Shown here piece by piece: positions 34,686 through 46,438 of a stretch of DNA of 64,000 bases. Numbering within the stretch: the first letter of the stretch is position 1; the number at the start of each line of letters is the position of its first letter. The DNA is taken from positions 26,259,615 through 26,323,614 of the forward strand of contig CM058233.1 in the NCBI GenBank assembly GCA_030180135.1, given 5' to 3'. The notes below the pieces were generated by a model that was given only the letters and a program-made list of their open reading frames with translations, was not told the DNA's origin and ran no database searches. The translations under genes were made by a program, and so were the position numbers. The stretch comes from Orychophragmus violaceus. Lineage: Eukaryota > Streptophyta > Magnoliopsida > Brassicales > Brassicaceae.

Positions 34686-35661
34686 TGTCGTAAGCTTCAA
34701 GGATTGAAGCGCATAACGAGCCGGAAAAATTTGCAAAGGGTGGACTGAAGTTGGTCTCCTTTGGACCACGAACAAGATGGAGAGATGGAGCACGACATCT
34801 GGACTGAAGTCGCTCTCTGCTGATGCAAGGTAATGGATCGAAAATGGTAGGAAATCTAACAGGAATAGATTTGGCTTGAGTTTTAAAGGGGAAACCACAC
34901 AATGGATTCACGGCCGCCAACAAGAAACAAGGACTTTATGGTTTTTCTTTACATTAAATGTAACCTAAAAACTAATAGAGTACAAGGCTTTATAACCTAT
35001 GTAGTGAAAATACCAAAAGAAATAAAGACATTGGACTTAAGGCCTTACAGGAAATAAGATATAAAAATAAACAAAATAAGGCCTCTTGGTCGTGTACACA
35101 ATTGGGCCGGATGGGCCGCACGTTCTATCTAATGAATCGGGCCTCGGATTACCTTGTTAAAAACCTTGCAAAGAAAAATCAGTGGGATAAACCTTCAAAG
35201 GGACAAATTGTATAACCTTTGGCCCACAGAGATGTCACAATACCCCCTCCTGGCTTCTAAGTATAGATTTGAAGTGCATCAAATTCATGAGCTTCCAAAA
35301 TGGTATTGGCTTGATTACAACTCTACTGGACTCCGTGTTGATGCAAGATTCCAGAACAAGTTACTTTGTTGTTTGATTCATCCTAGTTTGTTCTGAGCTC
35401 TCCAATAAGTGGCAGTTGGTCTCCAGCAGGTTCCTTGAAATTCTTATGTATTTTAACTTCCATAAATTCATCATGTGAAAAGATATTGAAGAACTTCCAG
35501 TTCGTGATGATCCCTTGATGAGTTAAGTTTGTATAACAGGTTGAGTCGTAGATCATGATTAGGTATATATTCTTCAAAACGTGCACCTATGTCCCAGGTA
35601 CAATCAAGTTGTGAGCCTTCCTCTCGTCTGCTTGGCTGATGATGGATTGATGTCCTCATCA
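34686..35661 (-). repeat. Gypsy 1 5' LTR
   Basis: 976 bp, begins TGTCGTAAGC and ends CTCATCA on the plus strand. It abuts the target duplication GCCTT at 35662-35666. Confidence 0.92.
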
Positions 35662-35666
35662 GCCTT

Positions 35667-36389
35667 GATCCGCGATCCATCCTTAATCCGTTATCACGGT
35701 CCGACCACACATCCGATCATGATCGCAATGCGGCTTGTCTAACGAACTGCTTGGCTTGACCGAGAGTCGCAGACTTAGGCCAGAATGATCGGTACACTGA
35801 CCTTGGGCTTGTTCGCCTTCTTTCCGCGATCCTTATTCGCCAATTGATCCTTGCTCGATCCCAAACCGCAATCTGTAACCGCACTAGGCTAAACTCTCGC
35901 CTTTATTTTCATTTCCTTCACGATTGCTCTCATCCTTTTCTGGGATTCTTCCCTTGGTGTTCTGTCCGTGCAAAACTCGACCAAGACCTAGTATTTATAA
36001 GGAATTTTCCCTACCGTCTTGGCCAACGAATGGGTGTGAGTCGAATGGCCTAACAGACACATACGTTCGTCGCAACCCTTCGCCCATAACCGCCCCAGAT
36101 ACTTAGTTCGGTCACTAGCTCACTTCAGTTGACTAGCTGTCCCAACAACCGAACACTCACCCCAGCTGAGTTGAGCTTCCTGACAGTCACCAATATATCT
36201 TAGCTCGACAATTCAGCTCGTTTTCACTCCATACTTCACTTATAGGTCCTTTTCCCTTGGCTAATTCTTTTTCTTCACCAAACTTAGCTATTTTAGACCA
36301 TGGACGCTTCTTCTTAGTCGTCCCGACTTATTGCCCAGAATTTGGCTCCATGGTCTAATCCGCCGATCCTAGTGAGGATCCGGGATGTT
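35667..36389. other. Unassigned DNA right of gypsy 1
   Basis: No gene recognised. It is rich in GATC-containing words (for example ATCCGCGATCC) and in base composition resembles 20300-20670, to which it would be continuous without the gypsy. It may be part of an older LTR element. I cannot assign it. Confidence 0.45.
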
Positions 36390-37502
36390 TGATATGTCAT
36401 GGTTTTTAGGTGTTTTGAGCCATGATATATGTACATAATCGAGTCTTTTATAGAGTCTTTCGAGTCCTTTAGGTGTTTTACAGGTTTTAGCACGTTTGGA
36501 GCTTATCTGGTGATTCTGGGAGCTTTTGGTAGATTTTACAGAGTTCACTAGGTGCGTCTGCACTTGGTGTCGGTCGACACCACTAAAGGACGAAATTCAT
36601 GCGCATCAAAAATACAACTTTTGGAGATTTGCAAGATTTACCCAGAAGTTTCCCATATTTACAAGAAGGCCCAAAACGTGTTTTAGCTATTAATTAGGTT
36701 TTACAGCCACTTGTTAGGCTAATTTTTATTCTACATTTTGTTCTACAGAGATTAGGGATTTTTGGGGCTGATCTTGTACTCGAGAGAGAGAGGATTTCGA
36801 ACCCATGTTCCTATTCTATTGATTTATATGATTATTACTTTGATTATGTCTATTGTCATGATTGCCATGTCTGAGTAGTTCTCTGGTTAGATTTAGGGAT
36901 TTCATGGAATTATAGATTGATTGATTAATTAGGATTCAAAGCATGTTCTTCATCTGGGTTGTTCTTAACGCTTAATCTAAACTAGCTACTTGGATTATTG
37001 ATATCAGATTGGTTAGCACAGCGAGAGTTGGTTAATTGATTAGAAAAGAACCTAGCTGAGCAAATTACCTATTCGCAAAGAGATTTGGCTTAGGGAATTT
37101 GTGAACGAAAGAACCTGAATTAAATGCATGTTTAGAACTCTAGAATTCGCAAAGAGACTTGGTTTTCTAGGTTGCTAGATATAGTTAGCATTCGCAGTGA
37201 GAGTTGGTTTGTTATATGATTGTGATTCTAGTTCTAGAACATTGTTATCTGAATCCTTCTGATTGATTGATCTATGTTCCTGATTTCCTGAGAACTTTCC
37301 TAAGTCTAGCGCTTCGTTGACTGATCACACATCGTTTGTTTAATTGCTTATTTACTGTTTTCTCATCTGTCTTTCTTAGCTTAATTCGATTGCATACAAT
37401 CTATCGCGTGAAACTAGAGTCTTTGTGGATTCGATACCCTTTGTACTACGATTGCATATCCGTGCACTTGCAGTTAGAATAGGGATAATTCTTGACCTAT
37501 CA
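36390..37502 (+). repeat. Athila 3 5' LTR
   Basis: 1113 bp, begins TGATATGTCATGG and ends GACCTATCA. It is related to, but clearly diverged from, the LTRs of Athila 1 and 2. It holds one palindrome (TGTCGGTCGACA) near 36565; a pair lies just inside the element at 37631-37672. Confidence 0.9.
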
Positions 37503-37744
37503 AGTTTTTGGCGTTGTTGCCGGGGACTCTTTGAGTTCGCCGATAGATTCAGTATTAGAATTTAGATCAAGTATTTTTCTTTTCTTGTTTACTCACGTTC
37601 TAGCTTCTTTGGTGTTGCAGGAATCGCTTAGTGTCGGTCGACACTCTTCGGGAATCGATCGACACCAGTCGCGAGCAGAGACATCGAGAGCTTGAGCATT
37701 TAGCAGGATTCTCTCTATGATTCATGTGATTCTGATTCGCGGTG

Positions 37745-39016
37745 GGAACGGCATTCTACGAGACCAAGAGGGTCATTTATGTAACACAAAGGGTTAGAAG
37801 CTGGATGGGGAAGGAAACCCCATCGTGCCAGATGTTGCCGTGGGCGCGGAACATGCACAAGAGGAGGCTGATTGCAAGAAGACACTTGCTGACTATAACA
37901 GACCAGATCAGTTCTATGCCAATCGGTCTGCGATTCGACCGCCTTCATTCACCAGAGCTGAATTTGAGCTTAAGCCAGAGTACTACGCTTTGGTTGGGCA
38001 GCATCAGTTTCATGGTCTCTATAGCGAGCATCCTATGGATCACATAGAGACCTTTGAGGAAATGGCTAGTAGTATTAAGGCTGAGGAAGTCTCTTCTGAT
38101 TATCTTTCTGCAAGCTCTTCACATTCTCTCTTAATGGAGAAGCAGCTCACTGGTTGAAACAACTACCACCAGGATCTTTGACCACTTGGGATGCAGTCAA
38201 GAGGGGATTCCTTACACACTTTATGATGATGCTAGATCTGATCAGTTTAGACAGGATCTCTTGACCTTCAAGCAGGGATCTATAGAGCCTTTTAAAGCAG
38301 CTTGGGTGAGATTCACGAGGTACCAAAGAGATTGTCCACACCATGGTTTCTCTGAGGTTAAGCTGCTGAGCATCTTTTTCAGAGGTGTGGATTTGTGGTA
38401 TCAGATGGCTATGGACGCAGCAAGTAATGGAAACTACTACACTAAGTCTCCAGAAGAAGCCAAGGAGCTTATTGATAACTTGGTAACTAGTAATAGTGTC
38501 AAGAATGCTGATCTGGAGAGGCAAAAACCTGGTGGAAAAGTTGATAGCTCAAAGATAGCTGAGATGAGGAACATGATGGACTCTGTCCACAACATTCTGA
38601 TTAGGAAGAAACAACCACATGAGGCATCTGATACTGAAGAGTGTGCACAAGAAGCTGTGAATTACATTGGAGGAACTGGATTTCAAAAATATGGCACTCA
38701 GAAGCCTTTCCCGCAGTAGAGCAATTCCTTCTCAAGGAACTATGATGTTTCTTCTTACCAAGCACCTCCTGCACCTACACATGAGAGCAGAATTGAGGCC
38801 ATGATGGAGCAGCTTCTTGAGGGACAACAAAAGACCACTGTGTCCTTCAACTCAAAGCTTGATGCCGTGTACACTGAATTGAATGGGAAGTTTGAGTCCT
38901 TGAACACTGATATGAGGCATTTGGATACACAAGTGGGTCGGATTTCAAGCTCAATCAAGGGGAAGCATACTCAGAATGCCCATGTCAATGCTATCTCAAT
39001 TCAAGTTGAAGATAGG
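37745..39016 (+). pseudogene. Athila 3 gag, decayed
   Basis: Three frame fragments follow the Athila Gag order. At 37825-38157 it reads DYNRPDQFYANRSAIRPPSF and HPMDHIETFEEM. At 38186-38719 it reads YDDARSDQFRQDLLTFKQG, CPHHGFSEVKLLSIFFRG and ELIDNLVTSN. At 38801-39016 it reads MMEQLLEGQQKTTVSFNSKL and IKGKHTQNAHVNA. Frameshifts lie near 38110-38200 and a stop at 38717-38719. The fragment is cut off by the Athila 2 LTR before any protease. Confidence 0.88.
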
Positions 39017-40225
39017 TGATACGATCAGAGTTTTAATCCCTAGATCTACACTGCAAGTGCACAGACGTGACAATAGTATATAGGGTATCGAAATCCACAG
39101 AGACTCTAGACCTTACGATAGATTGTAGAATTGTCAAATTAATCTAGGTGAATTAATAAGAAACTAAATAGCAAAGCAGAAAGTAAATCAATAGCATAAG
39201 TGGTTTTGTAAGCAAGTACTAAAAGCGTCAAGTCTAGGGAGTTCTCAGGAAATCAGACAAGTAAATTAACTATCAGTCAGGATCAAATTAAGTTTGGTTC
39301 TAGAACTCAAACACAGATATAGAACTAACCAACTTTCGTTGCGAGAATTCTCTAAGTCTAATAGCAGAAACCCAAATTTCTTTGCAATTCCTAACAGATT
39401 AAACTAGCCTTAAGTGCAAGTTCGATTTGTTCACAATTCAATTAAACCAAATTTCTTTGCGGATAATTCAATTGCTCAACCTAAATAGTTCAGATTCTAA
39501 ATTACACTTTCGTGTCAATTTAATAACCTAATGTCTAGATTCTAAGTGATCAGGTTAGAAACTAGTATTAAGCACAATTCAGGTTGAAGAACAAATAAGT
39601 TATGAATCCTAAACTGATAAATTAATCTAACAAGTCATGAAAACCTTTAAGATAATCCCTAAACCTAACTATAAATCTACTCAGACATGATTAATGAAAC
39701 ACAAATCAATGAATAAGTAAATTGCATAAATAGAGAGTAAAGAATAAAAGGGGTTCAAAATCTTCTCCAAAAGCAGGAAGCAGTACAGGTTCAGATCAGC
39801 CCCAAAAGCTCTAAAATCTCTATGCTCAAAGTATGAAAGCGTAAGTAAAGCGTAGCCTAAACAATGTATTAAAAACACTATTATAATGGTCTAATCACGG
39901 CTGGGGCTTCTTTGTAATTATGAGAAACTTCTGGGCTAAAGTGCAATTTCCAAACTCTTCATTAAACTCGCCGAGAATTGTCTGACTCGCGTGTGCATCG
40001 ATCGACACCCAAGGTGTGTCGATCGACACAAGTCTCCAAAATGGACAGTGAACTCTTCTTCTCGGGTAAGTGCTCCAAAATGCTCCAAAATGTGCCATAA
40101 TGTCCAATTCTGCTCCAAACGTACCTAGACCTGTAAATATACCTAAAAGACTCCAAAACATAATAAAAGACTCGATAAATAAGACATATACCATAGTTAA
40201 AAATCCTAAAATCCATGGTATATCA
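39017..40225 (-). repeat. Athila 2 3' LTR
   Basis: 1209 bp, begins TGATACGATC and ends GGTATATCA on the plus strand, followed by the purine-tract complement ACTCCCCCACACTTA (40226-40240). It includes a palindrome pair at 39994-40031. Confidence 0.92.
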
Positions 40226-41570
40226 ACTCCCCCACACTTAGCCTTTGCTTGCCCTAAAGCAAAACAGAGAACTAGAATATGGTGAAGAGGTTTGAAAACT
40301 TTCAGAAACTCTTTTCATCTTAGAAGCAACAACACTCAGATTCCCCTTAGTAAGCATTGAAAGATTCACCTGCAAGACATCAAGACCAACATATACTTCC
40401 CCCACACTTAGCAACTGTCCTGAGTAAACTCCACAATCAATCCAAAGCATTCAAATTCACCCCACTGACTTCTATAAGCATTTAAGTGCGGTCTCACGTA
40501 AGGATTATCGATCAAAGGGCACATGGATTCTTACTTTGTTAGCTCTAGACCACCATACTATCTTTTTCTGGTTCCTTTCTTCTCTTTTCCCTTCCTTAGC
40601 AGCTGATTTTTCCCCATTGGGTATCATTTTTTTTTCTTATCAGTTCTCTTCCCGTTATGGGGTGTACTTTGGACACATTCCATGGATGCACAGGAAGTAA
40701 TAGGGGTCTCTACCACTCCCGCGACCACTTCGGAGCTACTAGCTCATCCTCAGTTTATTATCACTTTTTTTTACTTTAACTTAAGGAAGGGGAAAAGGGA
40801 ACCTTACTTGGACAGGTTTACAAGGTGTGCCAGAACTAACAGAGGAATCCGACTCAAGGTATACCAAGCCCTTAGGAGTGAAAATTAAGTCAAAATTAAG
40901 GGTGAAGTCAGTAAAGGATTCTCTGAATACCTGAATTGATATGGGTGTCCTTAGTAGGCTGATCTGCATTGGGTTTTCTCATAGTCATAGATTGATCCTG
41001 AAAGCTCATCCCAATGGTTACTTAAGTTCCTGCAAGTGTTGTTGGCTTCTCAAAAAATCATTGTTTCCTACTTAACCTGTTTTGACTCGATAAAACAAAT
41101 TTGGACTGACTCTAAGAAAACAAAAGCGTGCGTCAGTAGCTACCTCCCCCACACTTGAATCACACTGTCCCCAGTGGTGTCAAGCCTAGGATCGGTGAGA
41201 AAAGAAATCGGAATGAAAACAAACCGAAAAATGGTCAGAACACTTATCTGTCGTCGGCCTTTGTCGATCGATGCCACAAGGGTGTCGATCGATGCAAGGC
41301 GATTATGCCCACGGATAAGTAGATAACCGGTGTTTGCACCGCAATTGAATCGGGAAACCGTAAATCGCAACTGCGTCGACCGATGCACTAAATGTGTTGA
41401 TCGATGCAGTGCGATTCTGCATGTTTTTCTCACGCCTTTGAACACACACAAAAACAGAAAATTAAAAACACCAAATCAAAACAAAAAATGAAAACCAAAA
41501 CGAACCTAACAGTGGGTTGCCTCCCACTCAGCGCTCTTTTAACGTCATTAGCTTGACCGGACGAACTAGA
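40226..41570 (-). other. Athila 2 3' noncoding region with ORF deletion
   Basis: The left part matches 23793-24830 of Athila 1 and the right part (about 41420-41570) matches about 27510-27650. The intervening 2.5 kb that holds the Athila-specific ORF in Athila 1 is missing. Palindrome pairs lie at 41262-41302 and 41375-41415. No coding sequence. Confidence 0.8.
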
Positions 41571-42375
41571 TCAGGCTCCTGGAGGTTTCGACAGAGATTG
41601 TGAGTGCCTCTGCGAAAGTCTCCTCATCCAAGGTGGAGAGTAAGCTGTGTCAGTGTGAGCTCGTCCAAGGAACAAAGGGATTCTATGTTCTCCTGCATCC
41701 ACAGAAGTAAAGTTAGTAGAACTGAGCTTAGAAGACGCGTACCTTTGCTTTGGTGAGGTTCTGATATCAGGAGCTTTCTGCTTAGAACCAGTTGCAAGCT
41801 CTGAAGATGTTAGAGTGGAATCTGCAGAAACCACCATCTTCTCCTCTCCAGAATCAGAAACTAAAGTCTCACTCCTCTGCGCTTCTTGTCCATCCTCAAT
41901 GCTAAAGGTTTGACCATCAATCCTTAGCTTGCGCAACATGTCCTTCTCAAAGTGTAGAGGCTCATCTCCCAGATGGAGATCAATCAGACCATGCCTCACA
42001 TTAATCTTCGCACCAGTTGTGGCTAAGAAAGATCTTTCTAGTATCAGAGCATCATCTGGATCACTATCGTACTTAAGCACCACAAAATCTGTCGGAACTA
42101 AGTAGTTCCCAACTCTCACTGGGACATCCTCAAGAACTCCTTCTGGAATCCTTCTGGACTGATCAGCTAGAACCAGAGAAGTCCCCGTGGGTGAAAAATT
42201 TGTCATTCCCAGCTTCTCTGCCAAAGAGTATGGCATGAGATTTCCAGAAGCTCCTAAATCACACAAGGAGCGCCTAAAGCTATCCTAAAAGATGGAACAA
42301 CTCAGCACAAATATACCAGGAACATATAGCTTCTTAGGAATCTGAGTTAGCAACACATCACTGATTTGTTTAGGG
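41571..42375 (-). pseudogene. Athila 2 protease
   Basis: The minus-strand frame 42266-41571 holds CDLGASGNLMPYS, VLADQSRRIPEG, KYDSDPDDALILERSFLA and DVRHGLIDLHLG-like sequence, then a Ser/Lys-rich tail ending SLSKPPGA. Upstream, a TAG (near 42285) interrupts the frame at the codon before DSFRRS, where Athila 1 has Glu. The frame continues across the Copia1 insertion to gag at 55061. Confidence 0.88.
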
Positions 42376-43111
42376 TGTTGGGAATCCGAGCCAATTCTAC
42401 AGATTCAGAATTCTCGCGAGTTCCCGATAGCCTAGGATCTAGGGTCTAGTTAATTGAATCATGATCTCACCTCGTGATTACCTGGAGTTTTAGCAGCGGA
42501 AGATTGATCAGGTAGCACGAGATCTATTGCGCCTCAGATGCTGCGCCTCTAGCGTAGTCCACACGCACACAAGATGGAATCCGCCGGGTTGCTAGCGCCG
42601 GTGTTCGGATCTCCTTGGGACTTTTGGGTTCTGGAGATTTCTGTGTTTTTCTCTCTGAGAAAACACTCTAGGCCGCACACCAAATCACACACCCGGTCGA
42701 ATCTATAAACTCGTTTATATATTGACCTATCGGTGAACCGAAACATCAGTTTCGGTTTAGCCCTTGTGTCGACCGACACACTTAATGGTGTCGATCGATA
42801 CACATGCTGTATCGACCGACGCACCCATTGGTGTCGATCGATACATCTCTTTTAAACTCAATTCGATCTGTATTCAATACAGATCGATCAGATCATATGC
42901 CAATGATCAATCCCATGCAGAGTGTATCCAACTTGCTTAGGTGTGTGACCCTGTAGGTTCACACGATACCAGAAATGAGTTACAACTCATTTGTCATAAG
43001 CGGTTTCTAGCAAAACATTATGACTACCTAGTATCATATGAATTGTCCGATCTCGACAATACAACTATCTCTAGAGTTCGTACAATGTGATTTCAGGACA
43101 TAATCCCAACA
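42376..43111 (-). repeat. Copia1 3' LTR
   Basis: 736 bp, begins TGTTGGGAAT and ends ATCCCAACA. It contains four palindromes of the TCGATCGA/TCGACCGA type at 42764-42846. Confidence 0.95.
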
Positions 43112-43869
43112 ATCTCCCACTTGTACTGGAATCACCTATTCCTATAATCCCTTCGTCTCTATATCTCGATATGGCATAAGGCAAGAGACTGTGTCATCCT
43201 TATTATAGCCAAAATCATGTTCATCGAACTTCTGATCTATACTGATAAACAAACGACTGACAATCACCTCGTTTGAGCACGGCCATGCATTTTTCAGTAT
43301 CAAATCTTCGATGGGCCCTGAGATATTTATCTCCTGTTATTACAGGAGGGAAAAATCCCATCTTGTTCCATCCCTGTTTCTACACATACTTCATGATACG
43401 TCGAAGCAATGCCGTTATAGCCGCCAGTTACGGAACGACGTTTGACAAGGTCAAAGCGCACCAATTCATATGCTAGAAAGCATGATGAACTCAGGTCTAA
43501 GGACTATACTCTATAGTCGTAATGAGAACCTCCCATGACACTGATGTAACTATCTGTGGAGTTCTCATTAAGCGGGTCATGTCCAATCATATGTTCACCA
43601 ACATACATCTATGTGACTGACTGTGATAATCATATCATTGACTTCATGAAACTTAGTCCAACAGTCACCTCACATACTAGTCTGCGCGGTTGTTAGTGTC
43701 CCATTTTAACAACCTTGACTAGGGACAATCATAATTTATGTCATCTTTTACTTATAGGGTTTCATGATCAAGTCTTCAACTTGATGACCTATAAGATGAC
43801 CATAAAGTACTTTGGGACCATTATTTAATTATCCAATAATTAAATAATACTGATGTCAGTTTTAACTTA
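43112..43869 (-). other. Copia1 3' noncoding region
   Basis: Between the RNase H remnant and the 3' LTR. It is recognisably homologous to the 3' noncoding region of Copia2 (63031-63879), for example the shared GGCCATGCATTTT (about 43282; complement near 63705). No coding sequence. Confidence 0.8.
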
Positions 43870-46438
43870 CGCAAACACTGCCAAAGCATGTCTATGTAAA
43901 GTTTACAACATAACTAAATAACTCCCACTAGAATCAAGATCATCTTTTCAGATATCTTACACCTACAACAACAGAATAAATTTCGTGCTTAGGTTGTGGG
44001 AGAGAGTGCGGTGCTATTGCTTGAAACAATTTCAACAAATTACACCGCCATTCAGATAAAAGCACTACTCTACGGTCTACTGCTTGGAGCCTTTCCAACA
44101 GTTAGCACCGCTATTCAGACAAAGAGACATAACCAGGTGGGAACCGAGAATCGTCTTTGTCCGACTAACTACTTTCAACTGGTTCGTCACTTTATCAGTT
44201 TACCACGAACCTATCCTTGGTGTTTCTCAACACTTGGGATATTTCTGGTAACTGTTTAGTGACTATTACCGGAATATATATTGGTATATTCTCGTCATGC
44301 TTAAGCTGCACCTAGACGAGCGCAAAATATGGCATTTATGATGGATTCTATTGCAGCAGCATTAGAACTCACACTCATTAATATTAGTTCAGACAGTGTT
44401 CAGAAACACTTCTTCTTACTAATATTGTTACTAGCTCAGCTAGTGTCCAAGACACTTCATCTTGCTCAGATTATTGCCATAAGACCTTTGGTATGAAGCC
44501 ATTCTTGGAATCAAGCGTATTAGATCTGTCCAATACCTTATCAACATAAGGATTTTGACACGATCCAATTAGCTACTCTGATCCATTCCAATGGATCCTT
44601 ATTCCAAGAATTCACGCGGCTTTTACCATGTCTTTTGTTTAAATTTGACTTCCGACCTAAATCTTGACAAGACTTTAGCGTCGGAACGTCGTTCATGAGG
44701 TTCAAGTATGTTATCTACATACTGTGTGAGAATTGCCATTACGCTCCCACTAGCTTTCTTGTAAACGCATGGTTTCTTTTCTTTCTGATCAAGTCAAAAC
44801 CTTTGACCAATCTGTCAGAATGTTGATTCCAACTCCAAGATGTTTGCTTCAATCCACTAATGGATCGGTGAAGCTAACATGCATACCCAGCCTAATTTTC
44901 GGAGTTGGGGCTCACCATCGCTTCTTTGAATTCCGCATGTTCATCACTTTTCAATAATCGACAGATCACAACACTTGGTTACGAGAAATCACTCTCGAGT
45001 TAGTGATGGATCCTTTCGGATCTGCGAACTTCAGGCTCCACAGATGTAGATCCTACAGCACTTTGTAGATCTCACCGCTGCTTTCCCTCAACAGGTTGAG
45101 CAGCCTCCTGTGTTTATCGAATTTCTTCGATGTGTACTTTTACTCCCACTGTTCCTTTTGAAAGTATCACCTTTCTTAAAAGACACAGTTCTGGGCAACA
45201 AAAGCACTAAGCCTTGGTTTCCTCAGGATAACCAGCGAGGTAGAACTTATCAGATATGGATTCAAGTTTGTTTGTTGACTACTGTCTTACACAAACCTTG
45301 CAATCCCAATTAATCAGAAAAACATATTTGGAAATCACCCAGTCCACATCCAATGTGGTGTTTTTCACTGATTCTGATAGAAACCTTTTAGTGTAAACAT
45401 AGACATTTCAGAACGTATTCTTAAATCGTTCAAGGAAGATTCTTGTGACTCATCATTAATCGGAGCATATCCAATAAGATCCGATTCATTCTGTTAGATG
45501 ATCACCCAATTGTTGACTCTAAGTATTTTCCTCCACGATCCAATCGAGGATCTCAATACTTCTGTCAAATCGGTTCCACACTTCATCTTGGAACTCCTCA
45601 AGGGATTCCTGCTCGTGTCTCATCAAATGAACACAGCAATGCTTATTGATGCCATCAATAAGGTAATGAAGTACAGAAGATTTCCTCTGGCACTAATGCT
45701 CGTTTGGGCCGCATACATCAGTATGTGTAAGGCCCAATAAGCTTCTGGCCCATTTCCTTTAGCTCTGCTAAAAGGGCCTTAGTCATTTTGGTCTAGTGAA
45801 CAGAATTCATATCTCAAATGATTAACAATCGAATGAGTCCAAAACTATGGAACCTTTGAATTCGCTTCACTTTATTTGGTTAAATGACTATGCCAAAGAA
45901 AAGTCGAGTTCAAGTCATCAGACTCAAACCTTTAGTATTTGTGTTATATTCTGTCTTTGTTGGTTTAAGATATAAAACCTAATGGGGTGCTACCATATTG
46001 TATTTCATTAAGATTTAAAGAACAGAATTTGTCTTTTATCAAAATGAAAAACATTCAAATTCTCAAAAGAAAATGAAAGACATTTTGCATATAGCAAGTA
46101 CATGGTGGCAATTACTTAATTTCAAAAACCAAGTATGAAAAGCTCCTACAAGTGGAGAATCTCTACGGCTCATGCAGCAACCATTGCTTCATCCAGACAC
46201 GCAGTTCCACTTGTCCTTTCTTCAACGTTCTACTGTTGCTTAGGTCCTGCATATTTCAAAAATATCAGTACCACAACAAGTATTCAATACTTATGTAGAA
46301 CTTGAATTAATAACACAATACCTGAAGAAGAAGTACCATACATCTTCTCCATCTCTTGTGAATCTTCCAAGAATTTATTGCAATCTCTCTTCCAATGCCC
46401 CAACTCATTACAGTAGAAGCACTTTCTGACACCAGATG
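43870..46438 (-). pseudogene. Copia1 pol: protease, integrase, RT, RNase H, heavily decayed
   Basis: The order matches Copia2 with stops and shifts throughout. The gag C-terminal zinc knuckle CFYCNELGHWKRDC is at about 46430-46385. The protease reads DTCCGTDI (Copia2 DTGCGAHI) followed by DLSNSRTLKKGQVELRV at about 46240-46190. The integrase reads LLGLTHTDVCGP and HEQESLEEFQDEV at about 45750-45600. RT has lost its catalytic pair: YVDD reads YVDN at 44721-44710. The region is too broken to have made enzymes at the time of the last insertion, judging by the near-identical LTRs. Confidence 0.85.

Larger units (their letters stand above)
20676..35661 (-). mobile_element. Gypsy 1: gag-only Ty3/gypsy LTR element, split by Athila 1
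   Basis: Minus-strand element with a 5' LTR at 34686-35661 and a 3' LTR at 20676-21703, flanked by a perfect 5-bp target duplication GCCTT (20671-20675 and 35662-35666). The primer-binding site matches the initiator-Met tRNA (complement of 34664-34683) and a purine-rich tract precedes the 3' LTR (complement of 21704-21720). Only gag-like coding sequence is present, with no protease, reverse transcriptase or integrase, which fits the non-autonomous TR-GAG type. The LTRs differ clearly in length and sequence, so this is the oldest layer of the nest. Athila 1 (22613-32810) splits it. Confidence 0.92.
36390..39016 (+). mobile_element. Athila 3: 5' part of a plus-strand Athila, cut by Athila 2
   Basis: A 5' LTR (36390-37502) is followed two bases later by the Athila primer site (TGGCGTTGTTGCCGGGGA, 37509-37526) and a decayed gag. 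The element stops at 39016, where the LTR of Athila 2 begins with left target flank ATAGG. The rest, including its 3' LTR, should lie beyond the right edge of the window after the nested elements. Confidence 0.9.

Noticed and set aside
42549..42824. 91-codon minus-strand frame present identically at 54498-54773
   Set aside because: It lies in the Copia1 LTRs and is duplicated only because the LTR is; it has no known domain.
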